Below, piece by piece: positions 50,317-58,646 of a stretch of DNA of 64,000 nucleotides. The translations under genes were made by a program, and so were the position numbers. Origin of the DNA: Pseudomonadota bacterium (GTDB taxonomy: Bacteria > Pseudomonadota > Alphaproteobacteria > Rhizobiales > Rhizobiaceae); the NCBI GenBank assembly GCA_023404095.1, contig JAEYDD010000041.1, positions 248,001 to 312,000 on the forward strand, in the 5' to 3' direction. How positions within the stretch are numbered: the first letter of the stretch is position 1; each line of letters starts with the position of its first letter. The notes beneath the pieces were generated by a model, which saw only the letters and a list, made by a program, of their open reading frames with translations, was not told where the DNA came from and searched no databases.

Positions 50317-52155
50317 ATGTTCCAGAGTTTCGACGTCACCTCCACCCCCCAATTCGGCCGCGAGCGCGCCGATGCGTTGCGCGCCACCTTCGACGACCTC
50401 GGCATCGACGGGTTCCTGGTCCCGCGCGCCGACGAGTTTCAGGGCGAATACGTGCCCAAGAGCGCGGAACGGCTGGCATGGCTGACCGGTTTTACCGGTT
50501 CTGCCGGCATCGCGCTGGTGATGCGCGGCGACGCCATCGTATTTGTCGACGGGCGCTATGTGACGCAACTGGCCGAACAGGTCGACGGCAACGTCTTCAA
50601 AGGTGGAGATCTCGTCGGCGAGCCGCCGCATCTTTGGATCCCGAAGAACGCGCCGAAGGGCTTCCGCCTTGGAATTGACCCGTGGCTGCATACCGGTGCC
50701 GAGGTGCGCAGGCTCGAAAAGGCGCTCGAAAGCCTGAACGGCCAACTCGTCCTGCTGACAGCCAATCCGCTGGACCGGATCTGGAGCGGCCGCCCGGCAG
50801 AACCGCTCGGACGCGTCCGCATCCAGCCGCTTGAATTTGCCGGCAAGCTTGCCAGGGACAAGATTGCCGAGATGGCGGCGAAAGTCTCCGAGGGGGGAGC
50901 GGACGCACTTGCCGTCACCGACCCCTCGACGATCGCCTGGCTCTTCAACATTCGCGGCAGCGACGTGCCGCACACCCCTCACCCGCTTGCACGCGCCATC
51001 CTTGATGCGAACGGCAAGGCCGAACTTTTCATCGACAAGCGCAAGACCGGTATCGAGGAAGAAGCCTATCTCACGCAAATGGCCGACCTGCTCGCCCCGT
51101 CCGCCTTCGGCGGGCGCATGGAAGGGCTCGCGCGCCAGGGCAAACGCATCATGCTCGATCCCGATCAGGCACCGTTTGCGCTGGGCGAGGCGATCCGCGC
51201 TGCTGGCGGCACCGTCATCGAGGCGGCTGATCCCGCGCGCCTACCGCGCGCCTGCAAGAACGAGGTGGAGCTCGCCGGCTCCGCCAAGGCACATCTGCAG
51301 GACGGCGCAGCCGTCGCCGAATTCCTGGCCTGGCTCGATTCGACGACTCCCGGAACCCTGTCTGAGATCGAGGTCACCAAGAAGCTCGAAGCCTGCCGGG
51401 CCAATGTCGGTGAACGGATGCAGAATCCCTTGAAGGACATCTCCTTCGACACGATCTCCGGTGCGGGCGCCCATGCCGCGATCATGCACTACCGTGTGAC
51501 GACGGATTCGGATGCGAAGCTGGAAGACGGGACACTGTTCCTGATCGATTCCGGTGCGCAGTATATCAACGGCACCACCGACATTACCCGCACCGTCGCG
51601 ATCGGCAGCGTTCCCGACGAGCAGAAGCGCTTCTTCACCCTTGTCCTTAAGGGCATGATCGCCATCAGCACCGCACGTTTTCCGAAGGGCACGCGCGGCT
51701 GCGATCTTGATCCGCTCGCCCGCATCGCACTTTGGAAGGCAGGCGCGGACTACGCGCACGGCACGGGCCACGGCGTCGGCTCCTATCTGTCCGTGCACGA
51801 AGGGCCTCAACGGATTGCGCGCCTGTCGACGCAGGAACTGCTCCCCGGCATGATCCTCTCGAATGAGCCCGGCTACTATCGCCCGGGCAGCTTCGGCATC
51901 CGCATCGAGAACCTGATCCATGTCCTTCCCGCCGCGCCGATCGAAGGTGGCGACGCCGACATGCTGGGTTTCGAGACGCTGACCTTTTGCCCGATCGACA
52001 AGCGCCTCGTCGTCACCGAACTCCTGACGCGCGAGGAACTGCACTGGCTCGACACCTATCACGCGCTGACGCGCGAAGCGCTGCTGCCCCTGATCGATGA
52101 CGCAGGCGTGCGTGACTGGCTGATGTCCGCGACGTCGCCCTTCAGCCACGGCTAG
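50317..52155 (+). CDS. pepP: Xaa-Pro aminopeptidase (M24 family)
   Basis: This 612-aa aminopeptidase P-like enzyme removes an N-terminal residue preceding proline. It has the creatinase-type N-terminal domain twice (about residues 1-160 and 165-300; GFLVPRADEFQGEYVPKSAERLAWLTGFTGSAG) and the pita-bread catalytic domain. The metal ligands are in LFLIDSGAQYINGTTDITRTVAIG (two Asp), GTGHGVGSYLSVHEGPQ (His), ILSNEPGYYRPGSFGIRIENLI (Glu) and the late FETLTFCPIDKRLV (Glu). The length fits the long eukaryotic-like APP group common in alphaproteobacteria. It is transcribed divergently from dacA. Confidence 0.94.
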   Translation: MFQSFDVTSTPQFGRERADALRATFDDLGIDGFLVPRADEFQGEYVPKSAERLAWLTGFTGSAGIALVMRGDAIVFVDGRYVTQLAEQVDGNVFKGGDLVGEPPHLWIPKNAPKGFRLGIDPWLHTGAEVRRLEKALESLNGQLVLLTANPLDRIWSGRPAEPLGRVRIQPLEFAGKLARDKIAEMAAKVSEGGADALAVTDPSTIAWLFNIRGSDVPHTPHPLARAILDANGKAELFIDKRKTGIEEEAYLTQMADLLAPSAFGGRMEGLARQGKRIMLDPDQAPFALGEAIRAAGGTVIEAADPARLPRACKNEVELAGSAKAHLQDGAAVAEFLAWLDSTTPGTLSEIEVTKKLEACRANVGERMQNPLKDISFDTISGAGAHAAIMHYRVTTDSDAKLEDGTLFLIDSGAQYINGTTDITRTVAIGSVPDEQKRFFTLVLKGMIAISTARFPKGTRGCDLDPLARIALWKAGADYAHGTGHGVGSYLSVHEGPQRIARLSTQELLPGMILSNEPGYYRPGSFGIRIENLIHVLPAAPIEGGDADMLGFETLTFCPIDKRLVVTELLTREELHWLDTYHALTREALLPLIDDAGVRDWLMSATSPFSHG

Positions 52156-52183
52156 TTCGTGGTCCGGGCCGAACTTCGAAAGC

Positions 52184-52211
52184 GGGCCGCGACGATCCGA
52201 TGCCGCGGCCC
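52184..52211 (+). terminator. Hairpin after the aminopeptidase P gene
   Basis: GGGCCGCG-acgatccgatgc-CGCGGCCC forms an 8-bp stem, 28 bp past the pepP stop and just before the end of azlD. GGTTTC follows, so it is a plausible but not typical terminator. Confidence 0.5.
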
Positions 52212-52215
52212 GGTT

Positions 52216-52530
52216 TCAGCCCGCGAACACGTAACGCATGAACATGACGGCGCACCACCCGACGGCGAGCATCGGCAGGCTTGACAGCCGCAGGCTGGCG
52301 ATCAGCGCTGCCGCCATCGCCACCTGAACGTCAGGGCCGCCGGTAAAGAAGGCGGGGGCGACGAGCGTCGTCAGGACCGCCGCGGGCACCGCGTTCAATG
52401 CAGCCTCCAGGCGCGGCGGAATCGATTTCATCCGCATGACCAGTACATAGCCGCCGATGCGCGTCAGGAAGGTCGCGACAGCGCCGGCGAGGATGACGGC
52501 GACCATGTCGGCATGGAAGAACGCGTCCAT
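52216..52530 (-). CDS. azlD: AzlD-type branched-chain amino acid transporter subunit
   Basis: This 104-aa membrane protein has about four hydrophobic helices (MVAVILAGAVATFLTRIGGYVLV, LEAALNAVPAAVLTTLVAPAFF, VQVAMAAALIASLRL, LPMLAVGWCAVMFMRYVF). The AzlD pattern FLTRIGGYVLVMRMKSIPPRLEAALNAVPAAVL is clear. AzlC and AzlD together form a branched-chain amino acid exporter (AzlCD, BrnFE). It begins one base after the azlC stop on the same strand, so the two are translationally coupled. Confidence 0.93.
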   Translation of the reverse strand: MDAFFHADMVAVILAGAVATFLTRIGGYVLVMRMKSIPPRLEAALNAVPAAVLTTLVAPAFFTGGPDVQVAMAAALIASLRLSSLPMLAVGWCAVMFMRYVFAG

Positions 52531-52531
52531 C

Positions 52532-53245
52532 CTAAACCTCCTGCCCGGCTTCGTGCAGCTTCGGGTTTCGCTTCACCGGCAGCATGGCCGCCAGCAGCAT
52601 TCCCGCGATGGCACCGATGCTGACATGCCAGGGCGAGCCGACGGTATGGTAGGCGATCACCGATACCGCGCCGCTGATCGCAACAACGGGAAGGAAGTTC
52701 GCACGCTTGCGGAAGCCGAGCACGAGGGCCATGAAGTAGATCGGCAGGAGAACGTCGATGCCGATCAGCTTGGGATCACCGATCAGCTTTCCGAAGATGG
52801 CCCCCAGCACCGTCATCGCCTGCCAGGGTACATAGATGACCAGGCCGAAGCCGAGATACCAGCAAAAGCTCACCTTTCCCCTTGCCTCGCCACGCCTGAC
52901 GGTCTCCGCAAATTGCGGATCCGTCAGCAGGAAGAACGCAACGAACTTTTCGCTGGCCGAGAAATGCCGCACAAACGGCGCCATGGCCGCCGAATAGAGG
53001 ATGTGCCGGAAATTCACCGCGAAAATCGAGAGCACGATGACCCAGGCGGCGATCTTCTGCCCGAAAAGCTCGATGCCGACGAGCTGGCTTGCGCCGGCAA
53101 AAATCGTCATGCTCATCAAAAGCGCCTCGGCGATCGTCTGGCCGTTGGCGACAGCGACTGCCCCGAAGAGGGCACCGAAGGGCGCGGCGGAAATGCACAC
53201 CGGCGTCCCCTGGCGAACGCCCTCGAAGAATTCACGTTTGTTCAC
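52532..53245 (-). CDS. azlC: AzlC-type branched-chain amino acid export permease
   Basis: This 237-aa permease of the AzlC family has the family start KREFFEGVRQGTPVCISAAPFGALFGAVAVANGQTIAEALLMSMTIFAGASQLVGIEL, then NFRHILYSAAMAPFVRHFSASEKFVAFFLLTDPQFA. Several membrane helices of the usual seven are present. I chose the GTG at 53245 because AGGAGG lies 9 nt in front of it; ATG codons at 53287 and 53386 are in frame but have no comparable site and add unconserved residues. It precedes azlD by one base, and pantothenate genes follow upstream on the same strand. Confidence 0.93.
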   Translation of the reverse strand: MNKREFFEGVRQGTPVCISAAPFGALFGAVAVANGQTIAEALLMSMTIFAGASQLVGIELFGQKIAAWVIVLSIFAVNFRHILYSAAMAPFVRHFSASEKFVAFFLLTDPQFAETVRRGEARGKVSFCWYLGFGLVIYVPWQAMTVLGAIFGKLIGDPKLIGIDVLLPIYFMALVLGFRKRANFLPVVAISGAVSVIAYHTVGSPWHVSIGAIAGMLLAAMLPVKRNPKLHEAGQEV

Positions 53246-53478
53246 GAATGTCCGCCTCCTGCATCCAGAAGCTCCGCACTGAAACATGCCTGGCGAAAGC
53301 GGGAACCGGCCTCGGAGAAGACATGGCGAAAGCAGCGAGCAGCGTGTCGCGGGCGGAGCTTCCGATCGGGACAGGCTTAGTCGCACACAACACTCAGCGC
53401 AATTGAATAAGGCTGATGTATCGATCGCTTTTGCTGAACGTTGATCCGGCGCCGTGCAGCCGTCGCATCAACGTTTTT

Positions 53479-54309
53479 TCACGCCGGCTTGGTCTTCACC
53501 TGGAAGGTGTGTTCCTGGCCGGGAAAAGTGCGCGCCTTGACCTCTTCGGCATAGGCTTCGACCGCAGCGCTGATCTGCGGTGCGAGATCGGCGAAGCGCT
53601 TGACGAAGCGCGGCTTGAAATCCGTGAAGATGCCGAGCGCGTCGTCCACCACGAGCACCTGGCCATCGCAGGCCGGCGAAGCGCCGATGCCGATGGTGGG
53701 GACGCTCAGCGCGCTCGTAATTTCGCGGGCCACCGGCTCCACCGTTCCCTCGATCACAATTGCGAAGGCGCCCGCATCGGCGATTGCCGCGGCATCGCGA
53801 CGGATCTTCTCCGCCTCCTTGTCGCTGCGGCCGAGCGAGCGGTAACCGCCCGTGGTGTTGATCAGCTGGGGCATGAGGCCGACATGGCCGAGCACCGGAA
53901 TACCGCGCTGGATGAGAAAATCGACCGTCTCGGCCATTTCCGCCCCGCCTTCGAGCTTGACCGCGCTGCATCCCGTTTCCTTAAGGACGCGCGCGGCGCT
54001 GTTGAAGGCCTGTTCCTTCGATTCCTGGTAGGAGCCGAACGGCAGGTCGACAACCACGCAGGCTCGTTCAGAACCACGCATGACCGCCTGTCCGTGCGCG
54101 ATCATCATTTCCAGAGTGACGCCGACAGTGGAGTCGAGCCCGTAGACCACCATGCCGAGCGAATCGCCGACGAGCATGAAATCCAGGTGCGGATCCAGCA
54201 GCTTGGCGATCGGCGTCGTATAGGCCGTCAGACTGACGATCGGGCGCTCACCCTTCAGGGCCTTGATGTCGGCCGGAGCGAGGCGCCGCTTCGCTACATG
54301 TACGCTCAT
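53479..54309 (-). CDS. panB: 3-Methyl-2-oxobutanoate hydroxymethyltransferase
   Basis: PanB transfers a hydroxymethyl group from methylene-tetrahydrofolate to 2-oxoisovalerate, giving ketopantoate for coenzyme A synthesis. The 276-aa barrel shows the conserved PIVSLTAYTTPIAKLLDPHLDFMLVGDSLGMVVYGLDSTVGVTLEMMIAHGQAV (Mg and substrate Asp) and VDLPFGSYQ. AVKLEGGAEMAETVDFLIQRGIPVLGHVGLMPQ and TIGIGASPACDGQVLVVDDALGIF follow. The start is the ATG at 54309, two bases after the panC stop, so panC-panB form an operon. Its substrate comes from the branched-chain pathway served by ilvBH in this window. Confidence 0.97.
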   Translation of the reverse strand: MSVHVAKRRLAPADIKALKGERPIVSLTAYTTPIAKLLDPHLDFMLVGDSLGMVVYGLDSTVGVTLEMMIAHGQAVMRGSERACVVVDLPFGSYQESKEQAFNSAARVLKETGCSAVKLEGGAEMAETVDFLIQRGIPVLGHVGLMPQLINTTGGYRSLGRSDKEAEKIRRDAAAIADAGAFAIVIEGTVEPVAREITSALSVPTIGIGASPACDGQVLVVDDALGIFTDFKPRFVKRFADLAPQISAAVEAYAEEVKARTFPGQEHTFQVKTKPA

Positions 54310-54311
54310 GG

Positions 54312-55187
54312 TCAAGCTACCTTTGCTATTGTCTGCTTTTTTGGTGCGATAACGCGGTTGTCGAGCAATTTGGTGCTCCCTATGCGCACGAAAAGCAATA
54401 AGAGCACCGGCCTATCGCCGATATCTGCGATTTCCGCCAGCGTGTCGGGATGGCGAAGCGCCACCACTTCCGGCTCGGCGAGCGGCTCGGCGGCGATAAA
54501 ATCGCGAACGGCAGCTTCCAGCCTGGCCGGATCCGTTTCGCCTTCGGCGACGATCCGCGCCGCCTCGTCCAGCGCGCGTGGCACGATGACTGCGGCGGCA
54601 CGTTGCGGGATATCGAGATAGACATTGCGCGAAGAACAGGCGAGCCCGTCGGCCTCGCGCACCGTAGAAACACCCACCACCTCGACCGGCTGCGCCAGAT
54701 CCTCGACCATGCGCCGGATGATCGTGAGTTGCTGGTAGTCCTTCTCGCCGAAATAGGCGCGATCCGGCCCGACGATATTGAAGAGCTTGCTCACGACCGT
54801 GCAGACACCGGAAAAATGTCCCGGCCGCACCGAACCTTCAAGCTTCGATCCCAGCGCCGGCACGTCGACCACCGTCTCCATCGGGCGCGGATACATGTCC
54901 TCCACGCCTGGAGCGAACAGGAAATCGACACCGGCGTCCTCCAGCATCTTCTGGTCCCGCGGCAGGTCGCGCGGATAGCGCGAAAGATCTTCGCTGGCAC
55001 CGAACTGCAACGGATTGACGAAGATCGAGGCGACGACGACCTCGTTGGCTTCGCGCGCACGGCGAACCAGTTCCATGTGGCCGACATGCAGGTATCCCAT
55101 CGTCGGCACCAGCCCGATCGCCTTGCCGCTCGCGCGCAGCGGCGCAAGGGCCGCGCGAAGGCCCGCGATTGTCGTAAAGGTTTGCAT
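54312..55187 (-). CDS. panC: Pantoate-beta-alanine ligase (pantothenate synthetase)
   Basis: PanC joins pantoate and beta-alanine with ATP to give pantothenate. The 291-aa product has the HIGH-like nucleotidyl motif in GLVPTMGYLHVGHMELVRRAREANEVVVASIFVNPLQFG. Pantoate and ATP sites follow: EDLSRYPRDLPRD, VRPGHFSGVCTVVSKLFNIVGPDRAYFGEKDYQQL and CSSRNVYLD (KMSKS-like). The start is the ATG at 55187 (MQTFTTIAGL); the frame extends upstream without family similarity. It is the first gene of the panC-panB operon. Confidence 0.97.
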   Translation of the reverse strand: MQTFTTIAGLRAALAPLRASGKAIGLVPTMGYLHVGHMELVRRAREANEVVVASIFVNPLQFGASEDLSRYPRDLPRDQKMLEDAGVDFLFAPGVEDMYPRPMETVVDVPALGSKLEGSVRPGHFSGVCTVVSKLFNIVGPDRAYFGEKDYQQLTIIRRMVEDLAQPVEVVGVSTVREADGLACSSRNVYLDIPQRAAAVIVPRALDEAARIVAEGETDPARLEAAVRDFIAAEPLAEPEVVALRHPDTLAEIADIGDRPVLLLLFVRIGSTKLLDNRVIAPKKQTIAKVA

Positions 55188-55575
55188 AGGACGGATCCTC
55201 CAATCCCTTGCCACACCCGCCGTCCGAAGAGACGTGACAGATGCGGCGGCACTTTTCATCTGTGGCGCATCCGCTGCAACGCCGTCTCCGGCATGAGCGG
55301 CAGCACCTCCACACCCCCTCCCAAGGATGCGGCTGCCCGCTGCAGTCTTGCATGGCGAGGCAGCGGCGCTTTCTATCTTGTGCAGCGCAAAAACACAATC
55401 GCCAAGGCGGGGCCCGACCATTCTCAGGTGCGGAGGTCCCCTATGCGATATTGTGCCTGTACTTTTTGCCGGCTTACCAGTAGGAACGCACCAAACCGGT
55501 GCTGGCGGAGATGCTGGCGCATACCAGTGCCCGTCCCGTCGCGCGGCCAAGCTCAAGACATCCGAAAGACATCCG
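55188..55575. other. 388-bp divergent intergenic region, panC/DEAD-box helicase
   Basis: I see no gene or RNA here. It must hold the divergent promoters of panC and the helicase, or a long 5' untranslated region of the helicase of the kind seen in cold-shock mRNAs. I cannot pick out a convincing -35/-10 pair. Confidence 0.45.
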
Positions 55576-57579
55576 ATGACCGAATACGAAGGCCTCGCTC
55601 CGGCGATGGCAAGCGCGTTGTCAAAACGCGGCTACACCACGCTGACGCCGGTGCAGAAGGCCGTCTCAGACCCAGCGCTGGAGGGAGCGGACCTGCTCGT
55701 CTCCGCCCAGACCGGCTCCGGCAAGACCGTGGCATTCGGCCTCGCCTTCGCGCCAACGCTTCTAGGCGGCGATGTCCGCTTCGGCCGCGCCGGCGCGCCG
55801 CTTGCGCTCGCCATCGCGCCCACGCGCGAACTCGCCCTGCAGGTGAAGCGCGAACTGGAATGGCTTTATGGCGAGACCGGTGCCGTCATCGCATCCTGCG
55901 TCGGCGGCATGGATATCCGCAACGAGCGGCGCGCCCTGGAACGGGGTGCCCAGATCGTCGTCGGCACGCCCGGACGCTTGCGCGACCATATCGATCGCGG
56001 CGCCCTCGATCTTTCGGAATTGAAGGCGGTGGTGCTCGACGAGGCGGACGAGATGCTCGACCTGGGCTTCCGCGAGGATCTCGAGTTCATTCTCGATGCA
56101 GCTCCCGAAGACCGCCGCACGCTGATGTTTTCTGCAACGGTCCCGCGCGCGATCGAAGAGCTCGCCCGCAGCTACCAGCGCGACGCCGTTCGCGTGACGA
56201 CAGCGGCCGAGCGCGGCCAGCATGGCGACATCGCCTATCGCGCGCTCGCCGTCACCCCGCACGATCGCGAGAATGCGATCGTCAACGTGCTGCGCTTCTA
56301 CGAGGCGCCGACGGCGATCGTCTTCTGCTCCACGCGCGCTGCCGTCAATCACCTGACGGCACGGCTGAACAACCGCGGCTTTGCGGTCGTGGCCCTTTCC
56401 GGCGAACTGTCGCAGAACGAGCGCATGCATGCGCTGCAGGCGATGCGCGACGGACGTGCCCGCGTCTGCATCGCCACCGACGTCGCCGCCCGCGGCATCG
56501 ACCTGCCCAATCTGGAACTGGTCATCCACGCCGACCTCCCCACGAACCCGGACACGCTGCTCCACCGCAGCGGCCGCACCGGACGCGCCGGCCGCAAGGG
56601 GGTCAGCGCGCTGATCGTTCCCCTCCCCGCGATGCGCCGCGCCGAGCGGCTGCTGCAGACGGCGAAGATCAAGGCCGAATGGGCTCAGGCTCCTTCCGCC
56701 GAGGAAATCCTGCGCCGCGACGAGGAACGACTGCTTGCCGACCCGATCCTCACCGATTCCGTCGTCGAGGACGAGGAGGCCTTCGTCGAGACGCTGCTTT
56801 CGGCCTTCGAGCCCCGGCAACTGGCTGCGGCCTTCACCCGCCTCTATCGCGGCGGTCGCTCCGCTCCGGAAGAACTGCGGGAGGTTGACCTGACACAGCG
56901 CCGCCCCGCACGCGAACGCCCGCAGGGCGAGGCCGGCGAACGAACAGAGCGTGCGCCGCGCACAGCCTTCGGTCCCGGGAAGTGGTTCTCGCTGTCGGTC
57001 GGCCGCAAGCAGAATGCCGAGCCGCGCTGGCTCATTCCCATGCTCTGCCGCGCCGGAAACATCACCCGCGACGAGATCGGTGCGATCCGCATGCAGCCCG
57101 AGGAGACCTATGTCGAGCTTGCCGAGCACATCGCCGACGACTTCCTGGGAAGGATCGGCCCGAAGCACCTGATCGAAAAGGGCATTCGCGTGACGGCGCT
57201 GGACGGAGTGCCCGAGATGCCTTCACGCTCGCGTGCCATGCCGGCAGGCGAAAAGCCAGACCGCGCCTTCCGCAAGAACCGCGACTTCGGCGGCGATCGC
57301 GACACCGGCAAGCCGCCACGCGCCGCCAGGCAGCGCTCCGACGAGCGCGACTACGAGGCAAAGCCGCCCCGCAAGAAATGGGACGCAGCTGCCTCCGGCG
57401 AGAAACGGTCCGCCAGCGCGCCCTTCCGCGATGATCGCCCCTCCAAGGCCGGCGACGGCAACAAGGGTGGCAAGGGCAAGCCCTACAAGGACAAATTCCA
57501 CAACGACAAGGGGACGGGCGGCCCGCATGGCGCAGGTCAGTCCGCGGGAAAGAAAAAGGCGCGCAAGTCGAACGGCTGA
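55576..57579 (+). CDS. DEAD-box RNA helicase with DbpA-type RNA-binding domain
   Basis: This 667-aa helicase of the DeaD/CsdA type acts in ribosome assembly or RNA decay. It has Q motif GYTTLTPVQKAV, I SAQTGSGKTVAFG, Ia PTRELALQ, Ib GTPGRLRDH, II LDEADEMLDLG, III FSATVP, IV TAIVFCSTRAAV, V TDVAARGIDLP and VI HRSGRTGRAGRKG. The C-terminal region carries a DbpA/CsdA RNA-binding domain at about residues 470-555 (WFSLSVGRKQNAEPRWLIPMLCRAGNITRDEIGAIRM) and a Lys/Arg/Gly-rich tail. It starts at the ATG at 55576. A strong terminator follows the stop codon, making it a single-gene unit. Confidence 0.95.
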   Translation: MTEYEGLAPAMASALSKRGYTTLTPVQKAVSDPALEGADLLVSAQTGSGKTVAFGLAFAPTLLGGDVRFGRAGAPLALAIAPTRELALQVKRELEWLYGETGAVIASCVGGMDIRNERRALERGAQIVVGTPGRLRDHIDRGALDLSELKAVVLDEADEMLDLGFREDLEFILDAAPEDRRTLMFSATVPRAIEELARSYQRDAVRVTTAAERGQHGDIAYRALAVTPHDRENAIVNVLRFYEAPTAIVFCSTRAAVNHLTARLNNRGFAVVALSGELSQNERMHALQAMRDGRARVCIATDVAARGIDLPNLELVIHADLPTNPDTLLHRSGRTGRAGRKGVSALIVPLPAMRRAERLLQTAKIKAEWAQAPSAEEILRRDEERLLADPILTDSVVEDEEAFVETLLSAFEPRQLAAAFTRLYRGGRSAPEELREVDLTQRRPARERPQGEAGERTERAPRTAFGPGKWFSLSVGRKQNAEPRWLIPMLCRAGNITRDEIGAIRMQPEETYVELAEHIADDFLGRIGPKHLIEKGIRVTALDGVPEMPSRSRAMPAGEKPDRAFRKNRDFGGDRDTGKPPRAARQRSDERDYEAKPPRKKWDAAASGEKRSASAPFRDDRPSKAGDGNKGGKGKPYKDKFHNDKGTGGPHGAGQSAGKKKARKSNG

Positions 57580-57611
57580 TTGTCCGCCAGCCTTACCCGC
57601 GCCAACATACC

Positions 57612-57651
57612 CCGGGCATTTGAGCGCAAGCTGCTCAAATGCCCGGATTTT
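57612..57651 (+). terminator. Intrinsic terminator after the DEAD-box helicase
   Basis: CCGGGCATTTGAGC-gcaagct-GCTCAAATGCCCGG is a perfect 14-bp stem with a 7-nt loop followed by ATTTT, 33 bp downstream of the stop codon. Confidence 0.9.
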
Positions 57652-57776
57652 CCCGCTACCCGCGCCATTTCAGCGGGATTTTGCTTCACCCGCAAGCAGA
57701 ACGATCATATTGTCGCGGCAAGGCGACAGGATTGCCGAATCAGGATGGGTGCGTGAGGCGCCTGTTGGCGGGCTGA

Positions 57777-58517
57777 ATGGCAGACGTGGAACGAAATCCG
57801 GGCGAAAACAGCGTTGCATCAGGCGTGATGGAGCGCCTGACGGAAGAGTTCTGGGATCGCTACCGGCGTCTATACGACGCGATCGCCGACGACAACCTGC
57901 CGACGGTGCGCCGGCTCGACCGTGAACTGACCTCCGCCCTCTCCGCGCTCATCGATCATCAGACGCTGGATGCCGCCGAGCAGCAGGCGCAGTTTACCGC
58001 CCTGCTGAAGCTCCTGCGCGAGCAGGCCGACGACGCCTCCAGCGTGCGCAACAATGCGGACCTGATAGAGCTGCTGCTCAGGCGCTACATTACCGTTCGC
58101 ACGCGCCCGGCGGATCAGAAAGGCCTGCCTGCCCTGTCTGCACCCGTGAGGAACGGCGTTCTCGACGTCGGCCAGCTCGACACCCTGCCCGAGCGCGTCG
58201 CCGTCGTCACGACCGACTATCGCTACCTCTATGCCAATGCCAGCGATGCGGAGCGGCTGAAGCGAAAGCCGCACGAACTCGTCGGCCGCCACGTCCGCGA
58301 GATCGTCGGCGTGGACAGCTTCAACGGCCGTATCAAGCGCAATCTGGACCGGTGCTTTGCCGGCGAGGTTGTGGAAGACACCAATGCCCGTGAAACCGAT
58401 GGCAAAATCATCGTGATCCGCCGCAGGCTGACGCCCTGTTACGCTGACGAAAAGACGCTGATCGGCGCACTTGTCGTCATCCATGAAGGTCCAGACCGCC
58501 GCCGTCGCGACAACTGA
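57777..58517 (+). CDS. PAS domain-containing protein
   Basis: This 246-aa protein has no signal peptide. Its N-terminal half (about residues 1-110) is helical (ERLTEEFWDRYRRLYDAIADDN, DHQTLDAAEQQAQFTALLKLLREQADDASS). The C-terminal part is a PAS fold (about residues 130-240: LPERVAVVTTDYRYLYANASDAERLKRKPHELVGRHVREIVGVDSFNGRIKRNLDRCFAGEVVED...KIIVIRRRLTPCYADEKTLIGALVVIHE). It has no kinase, GGDEF or other output domain, so it is a sensor module or adaptor for a partner protein. What it senses is unknown. Confidence 0.88.
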   Translation: MADVERNPGENSVASGVMERLTEEFWDRYRRLYDAIADDNLPTVRRLDRELTSALSALIDHQTLDAAEQQAQFTALLKLLREQADDASSVRNNADLIELLLRRYITVRTRPADQKGLPALSAPVRNGVLDVGQLDTLPERVAVVTTDYRYLYANASDAERLKRKPHELVGRHVREIVGVDSFNGRIKRNLDRCFAGEVVEDTNARETDGKIIVIRRRLTPCYADEKTLIGALVVIHEGPDRRRRDN

Positions 58518-58646
58518 CGCGCGATCATTGGCGCGGCTAAGCTGATCACTCTCAGCAGCGCAGGACGCCAGCAGGTGACGGCTGCCGTCGCTCTCCTCCA
58601 AGGCGTGCGGGAGCGGAGACGACAGTCCTACATCAGAGCCCCGGCC

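Noticed and set aside
48961..51078. Extended D,D-carboxypeptidase reading of 690 aa
   Set aside because: Everything before the ATG at 50070 is antisense to the aminopeptidase gene and lacks similarity. The signal peptide and ribosome site define the true start.
54450..56888. 812-aa plus-strand frame over panC and the DEAD-box helicase
   Set aside because: It overlaps two certain genes in the wrong frame or strand and has shadow-like composition.
57612..57651. Large inverted repeat considered as an insertion-sequence end or attachment site
   Set aside because: It is a single stem-loop followed by T residues right after a gene, so it is a terminator; no transposase or duplicated target is present.
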